The notes under the pieces: generated by a model | Told to the model about the DNA's origin: nothing | The model's database searches: none | The model's input: only the letters and a program-made list of their open reading frames with translations | Position numbers and translations under genes: made by a program | Assembly: GCF_017356015.1 (NCBI RefSeq) | Contig: NZ_JAFIQV010000024.1 | Span: 1-64,000 of the forward strand | Origin: Azospirillum sp. SYSU D00513 | Lineage (GTDB): Bacteria; Pseudomonadota; Alphaproteobacteria; Azospirillales; Azospirillaceae | DNA length: 64,000 bases | Direction of reading: 5' to 3' | Shown: one piece after another, positions 40,204 to 49,281 of the stretch | Position numbering within the stretch: position 1 is the stretch's first letter | How the letters are laid out: each line of letters begins with the position of its first letter

Positions 40204-41578
40204 ACTTCGCGTTCAGGAACTCCGGCACGCGCAGCAGGATGAACTCGTTGTGGTCCTGCTTGCCGATCTCGCGGCCGGTGGAGTAGGGCAGGTTGTTGTC
40301 GTTGGCGACGATGATGTGCTCGGCGTCGACCACCGCCACGTCCTCGATGGTGACGAAGGGGAAGGTGAAGACCCCCTTGTCGGCACCCATGCGGGCGAGG
40401 CCCTTGAAGTCGCGGATGTCCATCAGGTCGATATGGCCGACCTTCTTCACGAAGCCTTCGGCGTCGGCCTGGGACAGGTCGATCTTGTAGACGCGCTTGA
40501 ACTTGGCCGGGGCATTGAAGCAGTCGGGCTTCGCCTCGCCCGCGCAGGCCTTGTCCGGCGCGCCCTCGCCGTTGTCGCGCTCGACGATCAGGCCGGTCGA
40601 GGCGTCGATCATGTTGAAGTCGCCGATGTTGTTGCCGTTGACCTCCAGCAGGTACTTCCAGCTGCGGCCGGTGTATTCCCCCTTGGCGGTATCGAACTCG
40701 GCGATGCGCAGATATTCGCGGCCGTCCTTGGTCTCCCAGCCGCCGGCCTCGGCGTTCCAGAGCGGACCCTCGAACAGCGGGTAGAGCGTCTTGCCGTCGG
40801 GCGAGGCCGCCATGCCCTCGAAGCCGCGCGAGCGCCGCACCTCGAAGCTCACCGCCGACGGGGTTGCCGGGGCCGACACGGCGTGGTGGTCGGGCGAGCG
40901 GACCGTCTTGCCGGCGAGCTTCGTCTCATGCACCGCCAGCACCTTGCCGCCGCGGTCGGTCACCAGGATGTAGGGGCCGAACTCGTCGCCGAAATAGAGC
41001 CGGTCGCCGACCGGCTGGACGCTTTCGATGTCGAAGTCGGCACCGGTCAGGTAGCGCTCCGGCGTGCCCTCCATCGTGATCGGGAAGGTGATCTTCCGGT
41101 CCGGATCACGCAGGAAGATCGTCTCGTTCAGCGCGACCTTGCCGGTCTTCCAGTCGGGCGTGACGCGGTGGGCCATCAGCATCGCGTCGGCCGAATTGCC
41201 TTTCGAGCCGAAGCCGTTGTCGGTGAGCACGAGATACTCCCCGTTGCCCAGCGGCTTGATGCCCGAGAAGCCCTGCACCGGCTGGCCCTGGAAGGGCAGC
41301 TTCACGCCGGTCGCGCGTGGCGCCTTGGGGTCCGACAGGAAGGAGGTGCCCTCGACCGATCCCAGCGTGTCGATGCGCCGGCGGTCGGCGGCGGTGAACT
41401 TGCCGGAGGTCTTCAGCACCTCCGGCGCGTCGGCCGGGGCCGGAACGAAGGTCAGCGCGTCGAGAAAGGCGTGGCCGGCCAGCTCCGCCGGGAACTTGGC
41501 GTCGGCGGCCAGGGCCGGTGCCGCGGCACCCAGCGCGACGGCGGCGAAACCGGCCAGGCAAAGGCTGCGGAAGGTCAT
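40202..41578 (-). CDS. exported esterase-like phytase-fold protein
   Basis: This 458-aa protein has a signal peptide (MTFRSLCLAGFAAVALGAAAPALAADA). It matches the esterase-like activity of phytase family: GSVEGTSFLSDPKAP, FSGIKPLGNGEYLVLTDNGFGSKGNSADA, RLYFGDEFGPYILVTDRGGKVLAVHET, RGFEGMAASPDGKTLYPLFEGPL and a closing FVTIEDVAVVDAEHIIVANDNNLP. It is a predicted calcium-dependent periplasmic phosphatase or esterase. The stop codon overlaps the repeat element. Confidence 0.92.
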   Translation of the reverse strand: MTFRSLCLAGFAAVALGAAAPALAADAKFPAELAGHAFLDALTFVPAPADAPEVLKTSGKFTAADRRRIDTLGSVEGTSFLSDPKAPRATGVKLPFQGQPVQGFSGIKPLGNGEYLVLTDNGFGSKGNSADAMLMAHRVTPDWKTGKVALNETIFLRDPDRKITFPITMEGTPERYLTGADFDIESVQPVGDRLYFGDEFGPYILVTDRGGKVLAVHETKLAGKTVRSPDHHAVSAPATPSAVSFEVRRSRGFEGMAASPDGKTLYPLFEGPLWNAEAGGWETKDGREYLRIAEFDTAKGEYTGRSWKYLLEVNGNNIGDFNMIDASTGLIVERDNGEGAPDKACAGEAKPDCFNAPAKFKRVYKIDLSQADAEGFVKKVGHIDLMDIRDFKGLARMGADKGVFTFPFVTIEDVAVVDAEHIIVANDNNLPYSTGREIGKQDHNEFILLRVPEFLNAK

Positions 41579-41674
41579 CGGGGTCTCCCTGTCAGGATTG
41601 GTCCGGTCCTGCTTAGTGAGACTTCGTGACGCCCGCGTTGCGGCTTCGTGATCCTTTTTGCTCGGCGCGCTCCG

Positions 41675-41923
41675 TCACGCGAAGAAGCTGTCGCCGCGCA
41701 GGGACTTCTGGAAGCGGATCGCCTCGTTCCGGTCGGCGAAGGTGGCGAGGCAGCGGTGATAGTCGTCCATCGAGCCGTCGTGATTCTCGACGGACTCGAC
41801 GGACTCCTCCTCGATCGCCCGGACGCTCCAGCCCTCGTCGCGCAGGGCCTCGGCGATGGCCTCCTCGGAGAGCGGCTTCTCGTTGCCTTCCAGCCGGCGG
41901 ACGAAGACGAAATTCACTTTCAA
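41675..41923 (-). CDS. small protein, unrecognised
   Basis: This 82-aa acidic protein (MKVNFVFVRRLEGNEKPLSEEAIAEALRDEGW... ends LRGDSFFA) has an alpha/beta pattern without membrane segments; it is shown here only in part. Charged, regular secondary structure and typical codon use suggest a real gene. It sits between the phytase-like gene and the glycosidase gene on the same strand. Confidence 0.7.
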   Translation of the reverse strand: MKVNFVFVRRLEGNEKPLSEEAIAEALRDEGWSVRAIEEESVESVENHDGSMDDYHRCLATFADRNEAIRFQKSLRGDSFFA

Positions 41924-41956
41924 GGCACGGTTTCCCTTCTCATCCGAAGTGGATCG

Positions 41957-43414
41957 CTACATCACCCGGTTCCGCGCGATGACCTCGCGGTAAAAGGCGG
42001 CGCTCAGCTTCGGGGTGCGTTTCTGGGTGGCGAAATCGACATGGTGCAGGCCGAAGCGGCTTTCATAGCCCTCGGCCCATTCGAAATTGTCCATCAGGCT
42101 CCACAGGAAATAGCCGCGCACCGGCACGCCCTCGGCGGTCGCGCGCTGCAGCTGCGTCAGGTAGCTGCGCAGGTACATGACGCGGTCGGTGTCGTAGACG
42201 GTGCCGTCGGGCGCCGGCTGGTCGGCGGCGGAGCAGCCGTTCTCGGTGACGTGGATCTCCTTTGCGCCCCAGATCCTGGACAGGTGGCGCGGTCCCCAAT
42301 ACATCGCCTCCGGCCCGACCCGCAGCCAGTCCAGCTCCATCTTCGGGTGCGTGCGGGAGAAGGGGACCTCGGCGAAGCCCGGCGGCCCGTCGATGGCGCG
42401 GACGTAGCGGGTGGGGACGTAGATGTTGACGCCCACGAAATCGACCGGGCTGGCGATGATGGCCAGCTCCTCGGCCGTGAATTTCGGGGCGTCGGCCCCG
42501 GCCGCGGCGAGGAAGCCGTTGGTGTAGAGCCCCTCCATCATCACGGTCATGTAGCCGGCGTTGGTCTCGCGCGTCGCCAGCTCCGCCGCGCGTATGTGCT
42601 CCGGCGTCTCGATGACGGGCACGCAGATCGAGATGTTCTCGGCCGGCCCGACCCGCGTGCCGGCCCGTGCCGCCGCCCGGATGGCCTGCACGCCGAGGCC
42701 ATGCGCGAGCACCGCGTGGTGGCGGGCCTGGTTCACGCGGGCCGGCGGAAGCTTGAGGCCCGGCGCGTGGATGCCCAGCGCGTAGCCCAGCTCGATGAAG
42801 GCCGCCATTTCGTTGAGCGTGAAGAAGCGGCCCACCCGGTCGCTCAGCCGTGCCGCGGTGTAGCCCGCGTAATCGGCGAAGGCCCGGGGCGTGTCCGGCG
42901 ATTCCCAGCCGCCACGGTCCTGGAGCGCCTGCGGCAGGTCCCAGTGGTAGAGGGTCGGAATGGGCTCGATGCCGTTGGCGAGCAGCTCGTCCACCAGACG
43001 GCTGTAGAAATCCAGCCCCTTCGGGTTCGGGGCGCCCGTGCCCTGCGGGAAGACGCGCGGCCAGGCGATGGAGAAGCGGTAGGCCCGCACCCCCAGCGCC
43101 TTCATCAGCTGCACGTCCTCCTTGAAGCGGTGGTAATGGTCGTTCGCGACATCGCCGGTGTGGTTGCTCCGGATCTTGCCGGGCGTGTGGGAGAAGCTGT
43201 CCCAGACGGACGGGCCGCGCCCGTCCTCGTTCACCGCCCCCTCGATCTGGTAGGAGGAGGTCGCCGTTCCCCAGAGGAATCCCTCCGGGAAGTCCCGCGC
43301 GGTCCGGTCGCGGGACGTGCTGTCCGGCTGGGCGCCCGCCGTGCCCGCCGCCGCGCCGAGGGCCGCCAGGCCGGCAACCGTTCCCAGGCTGCGTCGCGTG
43401 ATCCGTGCGGCCAT
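41957..43414 (-). CDS. Tat-exported GH1 beta-glucosidase-type glycosidase
   Basis: This 485-aa protein starts behind GGGAGG. The N-terminus has a twin-arginine signal (ITRRSLGTVAGLAALGAAAG). The GH1 core shows FLWGTATSSYQIEGAVNEDGRG, RFSIAWPRVFPQG, acid/base Glu202 in TLNEM, nucleophile Glu391 in HVTENG, and LWSLMDNFEWAEGY. The usual TxNEP at the acid/base site is NEM here. GH1 enzymes are usually cytoplasmic; a Tat signal implies periplasmic action on beta-glucosides or galactosides. Confidence 0.94.
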   Translation of the reverse strand: MAARITRRSLGTVAGLAALGAAAGTAGAQPDSTSRDRTARDFPEGFLWGTATSSYQIEGAVNEDGRGPSVWDSFSHTPGKIRSNHTGDVANDHYHRFKEDVQLMKALGVRAYRFSIAWPRVFPQGTGAPNPKGLDFYSRLVDELLANGIEPIPTLYHWDLPQALQDRGGWESPDTPRAFADYAGYTAARLSDRVGRFFTLNEMAAFIELGYALGIHAPGLKLPPARVNQARHHAVLAHGLGVQAIRAAARAGTRVGPAENISICVPVIETPEHIRAAELATRETNAGYMTVMMEGLYTNGFLAAAGADAPKFTAEELAIIASPVDFVGVNIYVPTRYVRAIDGPPGFAEVPFSRTHPKMELDWLRVGPEAMYWGPRHLSRIWGAKEIHVTENGCSAADQPAPDGTVYDTDRVMYLRSYLTQLQRATAEGVPVRGYFLWSLMDNFEWAEGYESRFGLHHVDFATQKRTPKLSAAFYREVIARNRVM

Positions 43415-43520
43415 GGCCGGTCCTCCCTTCTGTTCGCCGTCCGGTCGGAGGGCATCGTCGCGGCCCGATCCTACCGTTCCGGGCGGCCGGCGCAAGCGGC
43501 GGGCTGCCCGGCTCCGGCCC

Positions 43521-44588
43521 TTACGCCGCCTCGCCCAGCAGATACTCGGCGAGCGTGCGCGCGCAGGCCTCGATTCCGTCCGGCAGCACCAGCTCGTAGC
43601 CGTGGGTGTTCTCGGTCGGGATGGCGATGCAGCCGGCCCGTGCCGATGACCCGGATCCCAGGACCGCGCTGGCGTCCGACACGAAGCCCGGCATCAGCGC
43701 CGGCTGCGGGGCGAGACCGCAGCGTTCCGCCGCGCGCAGCAGCCCGTCCGACACGGACTTGCTGTAATAGCCCTTTTCGTCCCCCATCAGGACGATGGGA
43801 TCGGCGCTCAGCACCGTGTCGTATTCCGCGGCGATGGGGCCGACCTCCACGGCGATGCAGACCTCGCCCGGGAGCGTCCGCGCGGCGTACTGGGCGCCCG
43901 CGTTGGTTTCCTCCTCCTTCGTCGTGAAGACGAACAGCGCGTCGCGCGTCAGCTCCCCGCGCCGGGCCGCCACCAGCGCCGCCGCCTTCAGCGTCGCCAG
44001 GATGGGGGCGCGGTCGTCGAGGAAATGGGCGGCGATGCCGTCGCCCACGCGGAAGGGCCGCCGCCAGTGCCGGCTCAGCACCACCCGCGTGCCGGCCCGC
44101 ACGCCGAGCGCAAGAAGCTCGTCCTTGGCGCGGCGGGTGATCACATGGACCTCGTGCCATTTCAGGTCGCCGCGCAGCAGGTCGGCGGATTGCGGCGTCT
44201 CCCCGGTGCCGTGCATCGTGCCGAAGGAGAGGACGCCCGGAAGGATCTCCCCGCCCATGATGTCCACCGGGCACATGCCGAAATTCACGGGAAAGGCGCC
44301 GCCCAGCGCGACGACACGGAGGCTGCCGTCCGGTTCGATCCGCTTGACCACCATCGCGATCTCGTCCTGGTGCGCCATGACGCGGACCGCTCGGCGCTCG
44401 GCCTCGGCCGGCGCCGCCGCCCCGGCGCGGACAAGCCCGACGACGTTGTCGGCCTCGTCGGTCCAGACCGTGTCGCAGCAGCGCTCCAGCTCCCGCCGGC
44501 AGATGGCGCGCACCTCCTCCTCCTGCCCGCCGGGGCCGCGGGCGAGCAGCAGTTCCTCCAGGAGCGCGAAATCCTCGGCTGACGTCAT
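43521..44588 (-). CDS. M42-family metallo-aminopeptidase
   Basis: This 355-aa protein has the M42 (glutamyl aminopeptidase/FrvX) motifs: AHQDEIAMVV with the first metal His and the Asp, FLDDRAPILATL with the bridging Asp, TTKEEETNAGAQYAA with the catalytic Glu pair, VEVGPIA, and PTENTHGYELV with the last His. It probably assembles as a large tetrahedral cytoplasmic aminopeptidase. The ATG is preceded by AAGG at 7 nt. Confidence 0.93.
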   Translation of the reverse strand: MTSAEDFALLEELLLARGPGGQEEEVRAICRRELERCCDTVWTDEADNVVGLVRAGAAAPAEAERRAVRVMAHQDEIAMVVKRIEPDGSLRVVALGGAFPVNFGMCPVDIMGGEILPGVLSFGTMHGTGETPQSADLLRGDLKWHEVHVITRRAKDELLALGVRAGTRVVLSRHWRRPFRVGDGIAAHFLDDRAPILATLKAAALVAARRGELTRDALFVFTTKEEETNAGAQYAARTLPGEVCIAVEVGPIAAEYDTVLSADPIVLMGDEKGYYSKSVSDGLLRAAERCGLAPQPALMPGFVSDASAVLGSGSSARAGCIAIPTENTHGYELVLPDGIEACARTLAEYLLGEAA

Positions 44589-44871
44589 GGTGCCTTCATC
44601 CCTGTGCCTCGAACCATGGGGCCGGCCTGCGGCCGGAAGCAGCCAACTGGGGTGCCGGCGGCGATGGTCAAGCGCGGGTCCGCGGGCACGATATTCATGC
44701 GCTGGCAATTGGCGCGGAGCCAGGCATCGACAATGCGTCTGAAGGGCATTTTCCCGCCTCCCTGCCGCAGGAGACCTGCCGCGACCGGAACCAACCGAAC
44801 TCCAACGTTGCGGTCACTACTAACGCAGGTATATATGCGGATATGTTCTACCAATTGGCGCGTCCCATCGT

Positions 44872-46746
44872 ATGTCGAGCGACTCTCCCAATCCCGAACC
44901 CATCACTGCCACTGCCACCGACACGGCGGGCAACGACTACGACTCCATGCCTAAGGAGCTGCTCGTCCGGCTTCTGAGGCGCCGCGACTCCGATCCGGGC
45001 CGGCGCCTCGGTCTGGTGTGGGAGCGCAACGAGCTGGACCATGAAGACTCCCTGGTCGGCCTTCTTCCCACAATGACGGTCGATCCTTCGCTGTGCCTGG
45101 GTGCCGCTCCCTACGACGACCTCATCATCGAGGGAGACAATTTCGAAGCGTTGAAGCTTCTGGCGATGACCCATGCCGGACGGGTGCGCTGCATCTACAT
45201 CGATCCGCCCTACAACACCGGGACCCGCGATTTCGTCTACAAGGACCGCTACATCGACCCGAACCACCGGTTCCGCCAGTCCACCTGGCTGGAGTTCCTG
45301 TACCGGCGGCTCCTGCTGGCGCGCCGGCTGCTATCGGACGACGGGGTGATCCTGGTGTCCATCAATGATGACAATCGAGCCCGCCTGGAATTGCTGATGG
45401 ATCAGGTGTTCGACGGCATGCGCGTGGGCTCCCTGGTCTGGCGCAGCCGCATCGGCGGCAACGAAGGCGGGCGCGCCTTCCTGTCCGTGGATCACGAGCA
45501 TGTGCTGGTCTATGCCGGGCCGAACTTCCGTTTCGGGGGACGCGAGAAGAGCTTCGCCATGTATTCGAACCCGGACGATGACGAGCGCGGTGACTGGCGG
45601 CGGGACAATCTCGTCACCAACGTCAAATACACCGACAAACGGGCTGGCAATGCCTTCTATCCGCTGCACGACCCGGTGACGGACACTTGGTATCCGTGCA
45701 ACCCGAACGCAGTGTGGCGCTACGCCAGCCGCAGCCGTCTGCGCCCCGGACAGCGCCTGAAGACCAAGACGATGGAAGAGTTCGTCGCCGAAGGGAAGGT
45801 GCTGTTCCCGAAGGGGGAACGGGTGGCAGTTTGGGAGACCAGGGACGCCCTGCTGGCCGCCATCGATGCCGGCGACGTCCCGCACGCCGGCGGCATGCCG
45901 CTGCTGCGGCGCGACCTGCCGGACCTGGACTTCTGGATCGGTCGCAAGGTCGGCTGGGGAACCCCCGCCTTCAAACGGCACAAGCGTGACCTGCGGCACG
46001 CCACCCAGCCACTGTCGAGCTGGATCCGTGCGGCGGCCGAACGGTCCGCGGCGACCGACGCCGAGCGCACGGAATTGACCAGCGCCTTCACTGACGAAGG
46101 CGGAAAGACCCTGCAGCGCCTGTTCGGCGACAAGGTGTTCAACTACCCGAAGCCACCCTCCCTGCTCACCGAGTTGATCCGGCAATCGACGGAGCCCGGC
46201 GATCTCGTCGTGGATTTCTTCGCCGGAAGCGCCACCACGGCCCAGGCGGTCCTCTCCTGCAACCAGGAGGACGAGGGTGGCCGGCGCTTCATCATGGTCT
46301 CCCATCCGGAATTGGGCGTGCAGCCGTCGGAGCGGAACTTGTGCCGCGACGTGCTGCGCGAGCGCATCCGGCTTTCCGCGGAGGCCATGGGAGCCACGGT
46401 GAACTGCGCTTATGTGAGAACCGCGACGCTCGACAGCGACCGCATCCTGTTCCGGCTCGACGACACGGAGGCCCTGGCGGCGGCGCTTCTTTTCGAAAAC
46501 ATGCCGCTGGTCCATGCCGACCATCCGGAGCGCGGCGTCATCGTCTCGGCCGGCGGCCGGCATGTCGCCTACGAACGCCGGGCCGATGCGGCCTTCCGCG
46601 CGAGGCTGGCCTCGCTGCCGAAGAACGAGCCCCTGGTTCTCTACAGCTGGACGCCGGCGCGCTGGGAGGGCGCGCTCGACCGCGATGCCGGCGTGGTCAA
46701 TCTTCCCGCCGTTCTGATCGACCGCCTGAGGGGACTGGAGCCATGA
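44872..46746 (+). CDS. mod: type III restriction-modification DNA methyltransferase (Mod)
   Basis: This 624-aa beta-class N6-adenine methyltransferase has catalytic motif IV DPPYNTG at residues 111-117 and, after a large central target-recognition region, the AdoMet motif I in VVDFFAGSATTAQAVL. The N-terminal EGDNFEALKLL is typical. Mod alone methylates one strand of an asymmetric site and gives specificity to the complex. Its stop overlaps the Res start as ATGA. A 283-bp AT-richer region upstream (44589-44871) carries the promoter and no other gene. Confidence 0.94.
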   Translation: MSSDSPNPEPITATATDTAGNDYDSMPKELLVRLLRRRDSDPGRRLGLVWERNELDHEDSLVGLLPTMTVDPSLCLGAAPYDDLIIEGDNFEALKLLAMTHAGRVRCIYIDPPYNTGTRDFVYKDRYIDPNHRFRQSTWLEFLYRRLLLARRLLSDDGVILVSINDDNRARLELLMDQVFDGMRVGSLVWRSRIGGNEGGRAFLSVDHEHVLVYAGPNFRFGGREKSFAMYSNPDDDERGDWRRDNLVTNVKYTDKRAGNAFYPLHDPVTDTWYPCNPNAVWRYASRSRLRPGQRLKTKTMEEFVAEGKVLFPKGERVAVWETRDALLAAIDAGDVPHAGGMPLLRRDLPDLDFWIGRKVGWGTPAFKRHKRDLRHATQPLSSWIRAAAERSAATDAERTELTSAFTDEGGKTLQRLFGDKVFNYPKPPSLLTELIRQSTEPGDLVVDFFAGSATTAQAVLSCNQEDEGGRRFIMVSHPELGVQPSERNLCRDVLRERIRLSAEAMGATVNCAYVRTATLDSDRILFRLDDTEALAAALLFENMPLVHADHPERGVIVSAGGRHVAYERRADAAFRARLASLPKNEPLVLYSWTPARWEGALDRDAGVVNLPAVLIDRLRGLEP

Positions 46747-49214
46747 CCGCCGTTCTGAAGACATTCCAGCGCAAGATCGTCGACGGCATGGCGGCGCTCA
46801 TCGCCGACGCGGCGGAGCGGGCCGACGCCGCGCCCGGCCACCGCCGGCAGGTGGCCGCCGATCTCGGCCTGATCCTCCTGGCGGCCCCGACCGGGAGCGG
46901 CAAGACGCTGATGGTCGGATCGGTGCTCGACAAGGTCAGCGCCGCCAACCGCATCGTGTGGTTCTGGTTCGCGCCCTTCGCGCCGCTCATCGACCAGTCA
47001 CGGCTCAGCATCCTGACGCATCATTCGGCCCTGAAGCCGCGCGCGCTCGCCACCGACCGCAATCTCGACAGCACGCGGGCGGGAGACGTCTTCCTCACCA
47101 CCTGGGCGGCCGTCGCCGTCCGCGCCCGCGACGCACGCCAGGCGCGCAGCCGGACGGAAACCATGCCCGGTGCCGACGAGTTGATCGAGGCGCTGCGTCA
47201 GCGCGGGTTCAAGATCGGCTGCGTCGTGGACGAGGCGCACCACAGCTTCCACCTTCAGGCCGAGGCCGGGCGGTTCTTCCGCGAGGTGGTGCGGCCGGAC
47301 ATCACGATCCTGGCGACGGCCACGCCGGACGACACCAGCATCGCCTCGCTGGGCGCGGCGCTCGGCCACCGCAATCCTCCCCGTGTCTTCGCCGCGTCCC
47401 GCGAGGAGGCGGTGAGTGCCCGCCTCAACAAGGGAGCGTTGCGCGTGGTCACCTTCCTGGTCTCGCGCCCGGAAGAGCGGTTCGTCGATATTCGCGAGGC
47501 GGCACTGTATGCCGGCTGGCTGGAGCACCAGCGGGTCAAGGAGGATCTCGCGACCGTCGGCGCGGCGGTCACGCCGCTGCTCCTCGTCCAGGTGGATGGG
47601 GACGACGGGGTGGACATCGCCCGCGAAGCGTTGCGGCGGTTTGGCCTGCCCTCCAGGGCCATCGCCGTCCACACCGCGCGCGAACCCGACCCCGACGTCG
47701 TCGCCATGGCCGCCGACACGACCAAGGAGGCGCTCATCTTCAAGGTGGCGGTGGCTCTTGGCTTCGACGCGCCCCGTGCCTTCACCCTGGTGTCGTTGCG
47801 CAGCGCGCAGGACCCCGATTTCGGCACGCAGATCATCGGACGGCTGATGCGCGTCGCCCGCCCTCTGCAAGCCGTGCCTCTGGACGGCGAAGGAGCGCTG
47901 GGCGACGCCGCCCGCCGCCTGGACGAGGCGCATGTCTTCCTGGCCAACCCGGAGATGCAGGGCGGTCTGCTGGCCGCGGCCGACCGGCTGAAGGCATTGC
48001 GCAGCGAGATCTCGCCGCTCGCCGGCCGCCTGCGCATCGTGGCCGTGGGGGAGGGCGGCCGGGAGATGCGCACCCTCGCGCCCGATGGGCAGCTCAGCCT
48101 GCTGGAGCCGCCGCCGGACGACTCCCCGGCCGGACCAGAAGCGCCGGACGGACCGCGCGCGGAGGGGCAGTCACCGCAACCGGCTTACGGGCTTCCGCTT
48201 GCCGGTGGCAGCGGTGCCCGCCCGCTGGTCGTGGACCGGTATGTTCGTACCGCCATCGGCGCCCGCACCGTGCCGGCTGCTTTTGCTCTTCATCGTTACC
48301 CGCTGCGCGGACCGGAACCCTTCCCGCGCCGTTTCCGGCGTGAGGAGCTGCCCCAGGACATGGACGCGTTGGTGGCCGGCATAGCCGCCCGCGTGCGGTT
48401 CGACGGCGAGGCGCTCGCGGTTTTTCAGAAGCGGCAGGTGGCTGTCGGCATGCGCTCCCGGGAAGTGTTCGGCGACGAGATCATGCAGCAGATGCTGCAG
48501 GTTCCCATCACCCGCCGGAAGGTCGCTGCGCAGGCGCAGCAACTCCTGCTGTTCAACCGCTCCATCGATCCGGGGGAACTCGCGCGTGCGCTGCTGGGCG
48601 AACTGGAGCGTCAGCTTACAGCCCGGGGCATCCCGGTGAACGGGCCGGAAGAGCTGGAGATGGGTCTCAACCTGATCCTCACCCGCTTTCCGGATGCCCT
48701 GCGCACCGCGCAGCGGCAATGCCTTGCGGAGCAGGCAGCGGTGGTCCAGACGGCGGAATTGCCGGAGGAGATCATATCGCCGACACCCCTGGATCCAGCC
48801 ATGCTGAACCTTTATCGGGTGTTTCCGGGCAGCATGAACGGCTGGGAACGGCGCTTCGCCGAACTGATCGACAATGACGTCACCGACACCGTACGCTGGT
48901 GGCATCGCAACCTGCCGCACCGTCCGGAATCGGTGTCCATCGTTATGGAATCGGGGGAATGCTACTTCCCGGATTTCATTGTCGGTGTGAACGGCCGTCC
49001 CACGCCCGACAACATCGGGCTTGCCGAGACGAAGCGGGATTTCCAGTCGGTCAACGCCCGGATGAAGAACCGCAGCCGGCATCGCGAGTACGGACAGGCG
49101 CTGATGCTGTTCCTCGACGACGGAACCGGGGAGTTCATGGTGGTCGAACAGGTGCTTCGCGCCATCAACCAGCCAAGCCGCGTGTTCGAGATGATCGATC
49201 TCGTCCGGGCATAA
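46743..49214 (+). CDS. res: type III restriction enzyme helicase-nuclease subunit (Res)
   Basis: This 823-aa superfamily 2 helicase and nuclease has Walker A APTGSGKT at residues 48-55, the DEAH box in VVDEAHHSFH, motif III ATATP and a late helicase motif FGTQIIGRLMRVARPLQ. The C-terminal PD-(D/E)XK nuclease is seen as CYFPDFIVGVNG followed by IGLAETKRDF. With Mod it makes a complete two-gene type III system. Length is somewhat below the roughly 900-1000 aa typical for Res, but all key motifs are present, so it looks functional. Confidence 0.92.
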   Translation: MTAVLKTFQRKIVDGMAALIADAAERADAAPGHRRQVAADLGLILLAAPTGSGKTLMVGSVLDKVSAANRIVWFWFAPFAPLIDQSRLSILTHHSALKPRALATDRNLDSTRAGDVFLTTWAAVAVRARDARQARSRTETMPGADELIEALRQRGFKIGCVVDEAHHSFHLQAEAGRFFREVVRPDITILATATPDDTSIASLGAALGHRNPPRVFAASREEAVSARLNKGALRVVTFLVSRPEERFVDIREAALYAGWLEHQRVKEDLATVGAAVTPLLLVQVDGDDGVDIAREALRRFGLPSRAIAVHTAREPDPDVVAMAADTTKEALIFKVAVALGFDAPRAFTLVSLRSAQDPDFGTQIIGRLMRVARPLQAVPLDGEGALGDAARRLDEAHVFLANPEMQGGLLAAADRLKALRSEISPLAGRLRIVAVGEGGREMRTLAPDGQLSLLEPPPDDSPAGPEAPDGPRAEGQSPQPAYGLPLAGGSGARPLVVDRYVRTAIGARTVPAAFALHRYPLRGPEPFPRRFRREELPQDMDALVAGIAARVRFDGEALAVFQKRQVAVGMRSREVFGDEIMQQMLQVPITRRKVAAQAQQLLLFNRSIDPGELARALLGELERQLTARGIPVNGPEELEMGLNLILTRFPDALRTAQRQCLAEQAAVVQTAELPEEIISPTPLDPAMLNLYRVFPGSMNGWERRFAELIDNDVTDTVRWWHRNLPHRPESVSIVMESGECYFPDFIVGVNGRPTPDNIGLAETKRDFQSVNARMKNRSRHREYGQALMLFLDDGTGEFMVVEQVLRAINQPSRVFEMIDLVRA

Positions 49215-49223
49215 GCGCCGCCG

Positions 49224-49258
49224 GCGTGGCGTGCGGGGGACACGCCCGCACGCCACGC
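49224..49258. terminator. bidirectional-type hairpin between convergent genes
   Basis: A perfect 14-bp stem (GCGTGGCGTGCGGG with CCCGCACGCCACGC) and 7-nt loop sits between the Res stop (49214) and the convergent UbiM-like stop (49282). U-tracts are short on both strands. Confidence 0.75.
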
Positions 49259-49281
49259 TTGCAGGGTTCGGAAGCCAAGCC

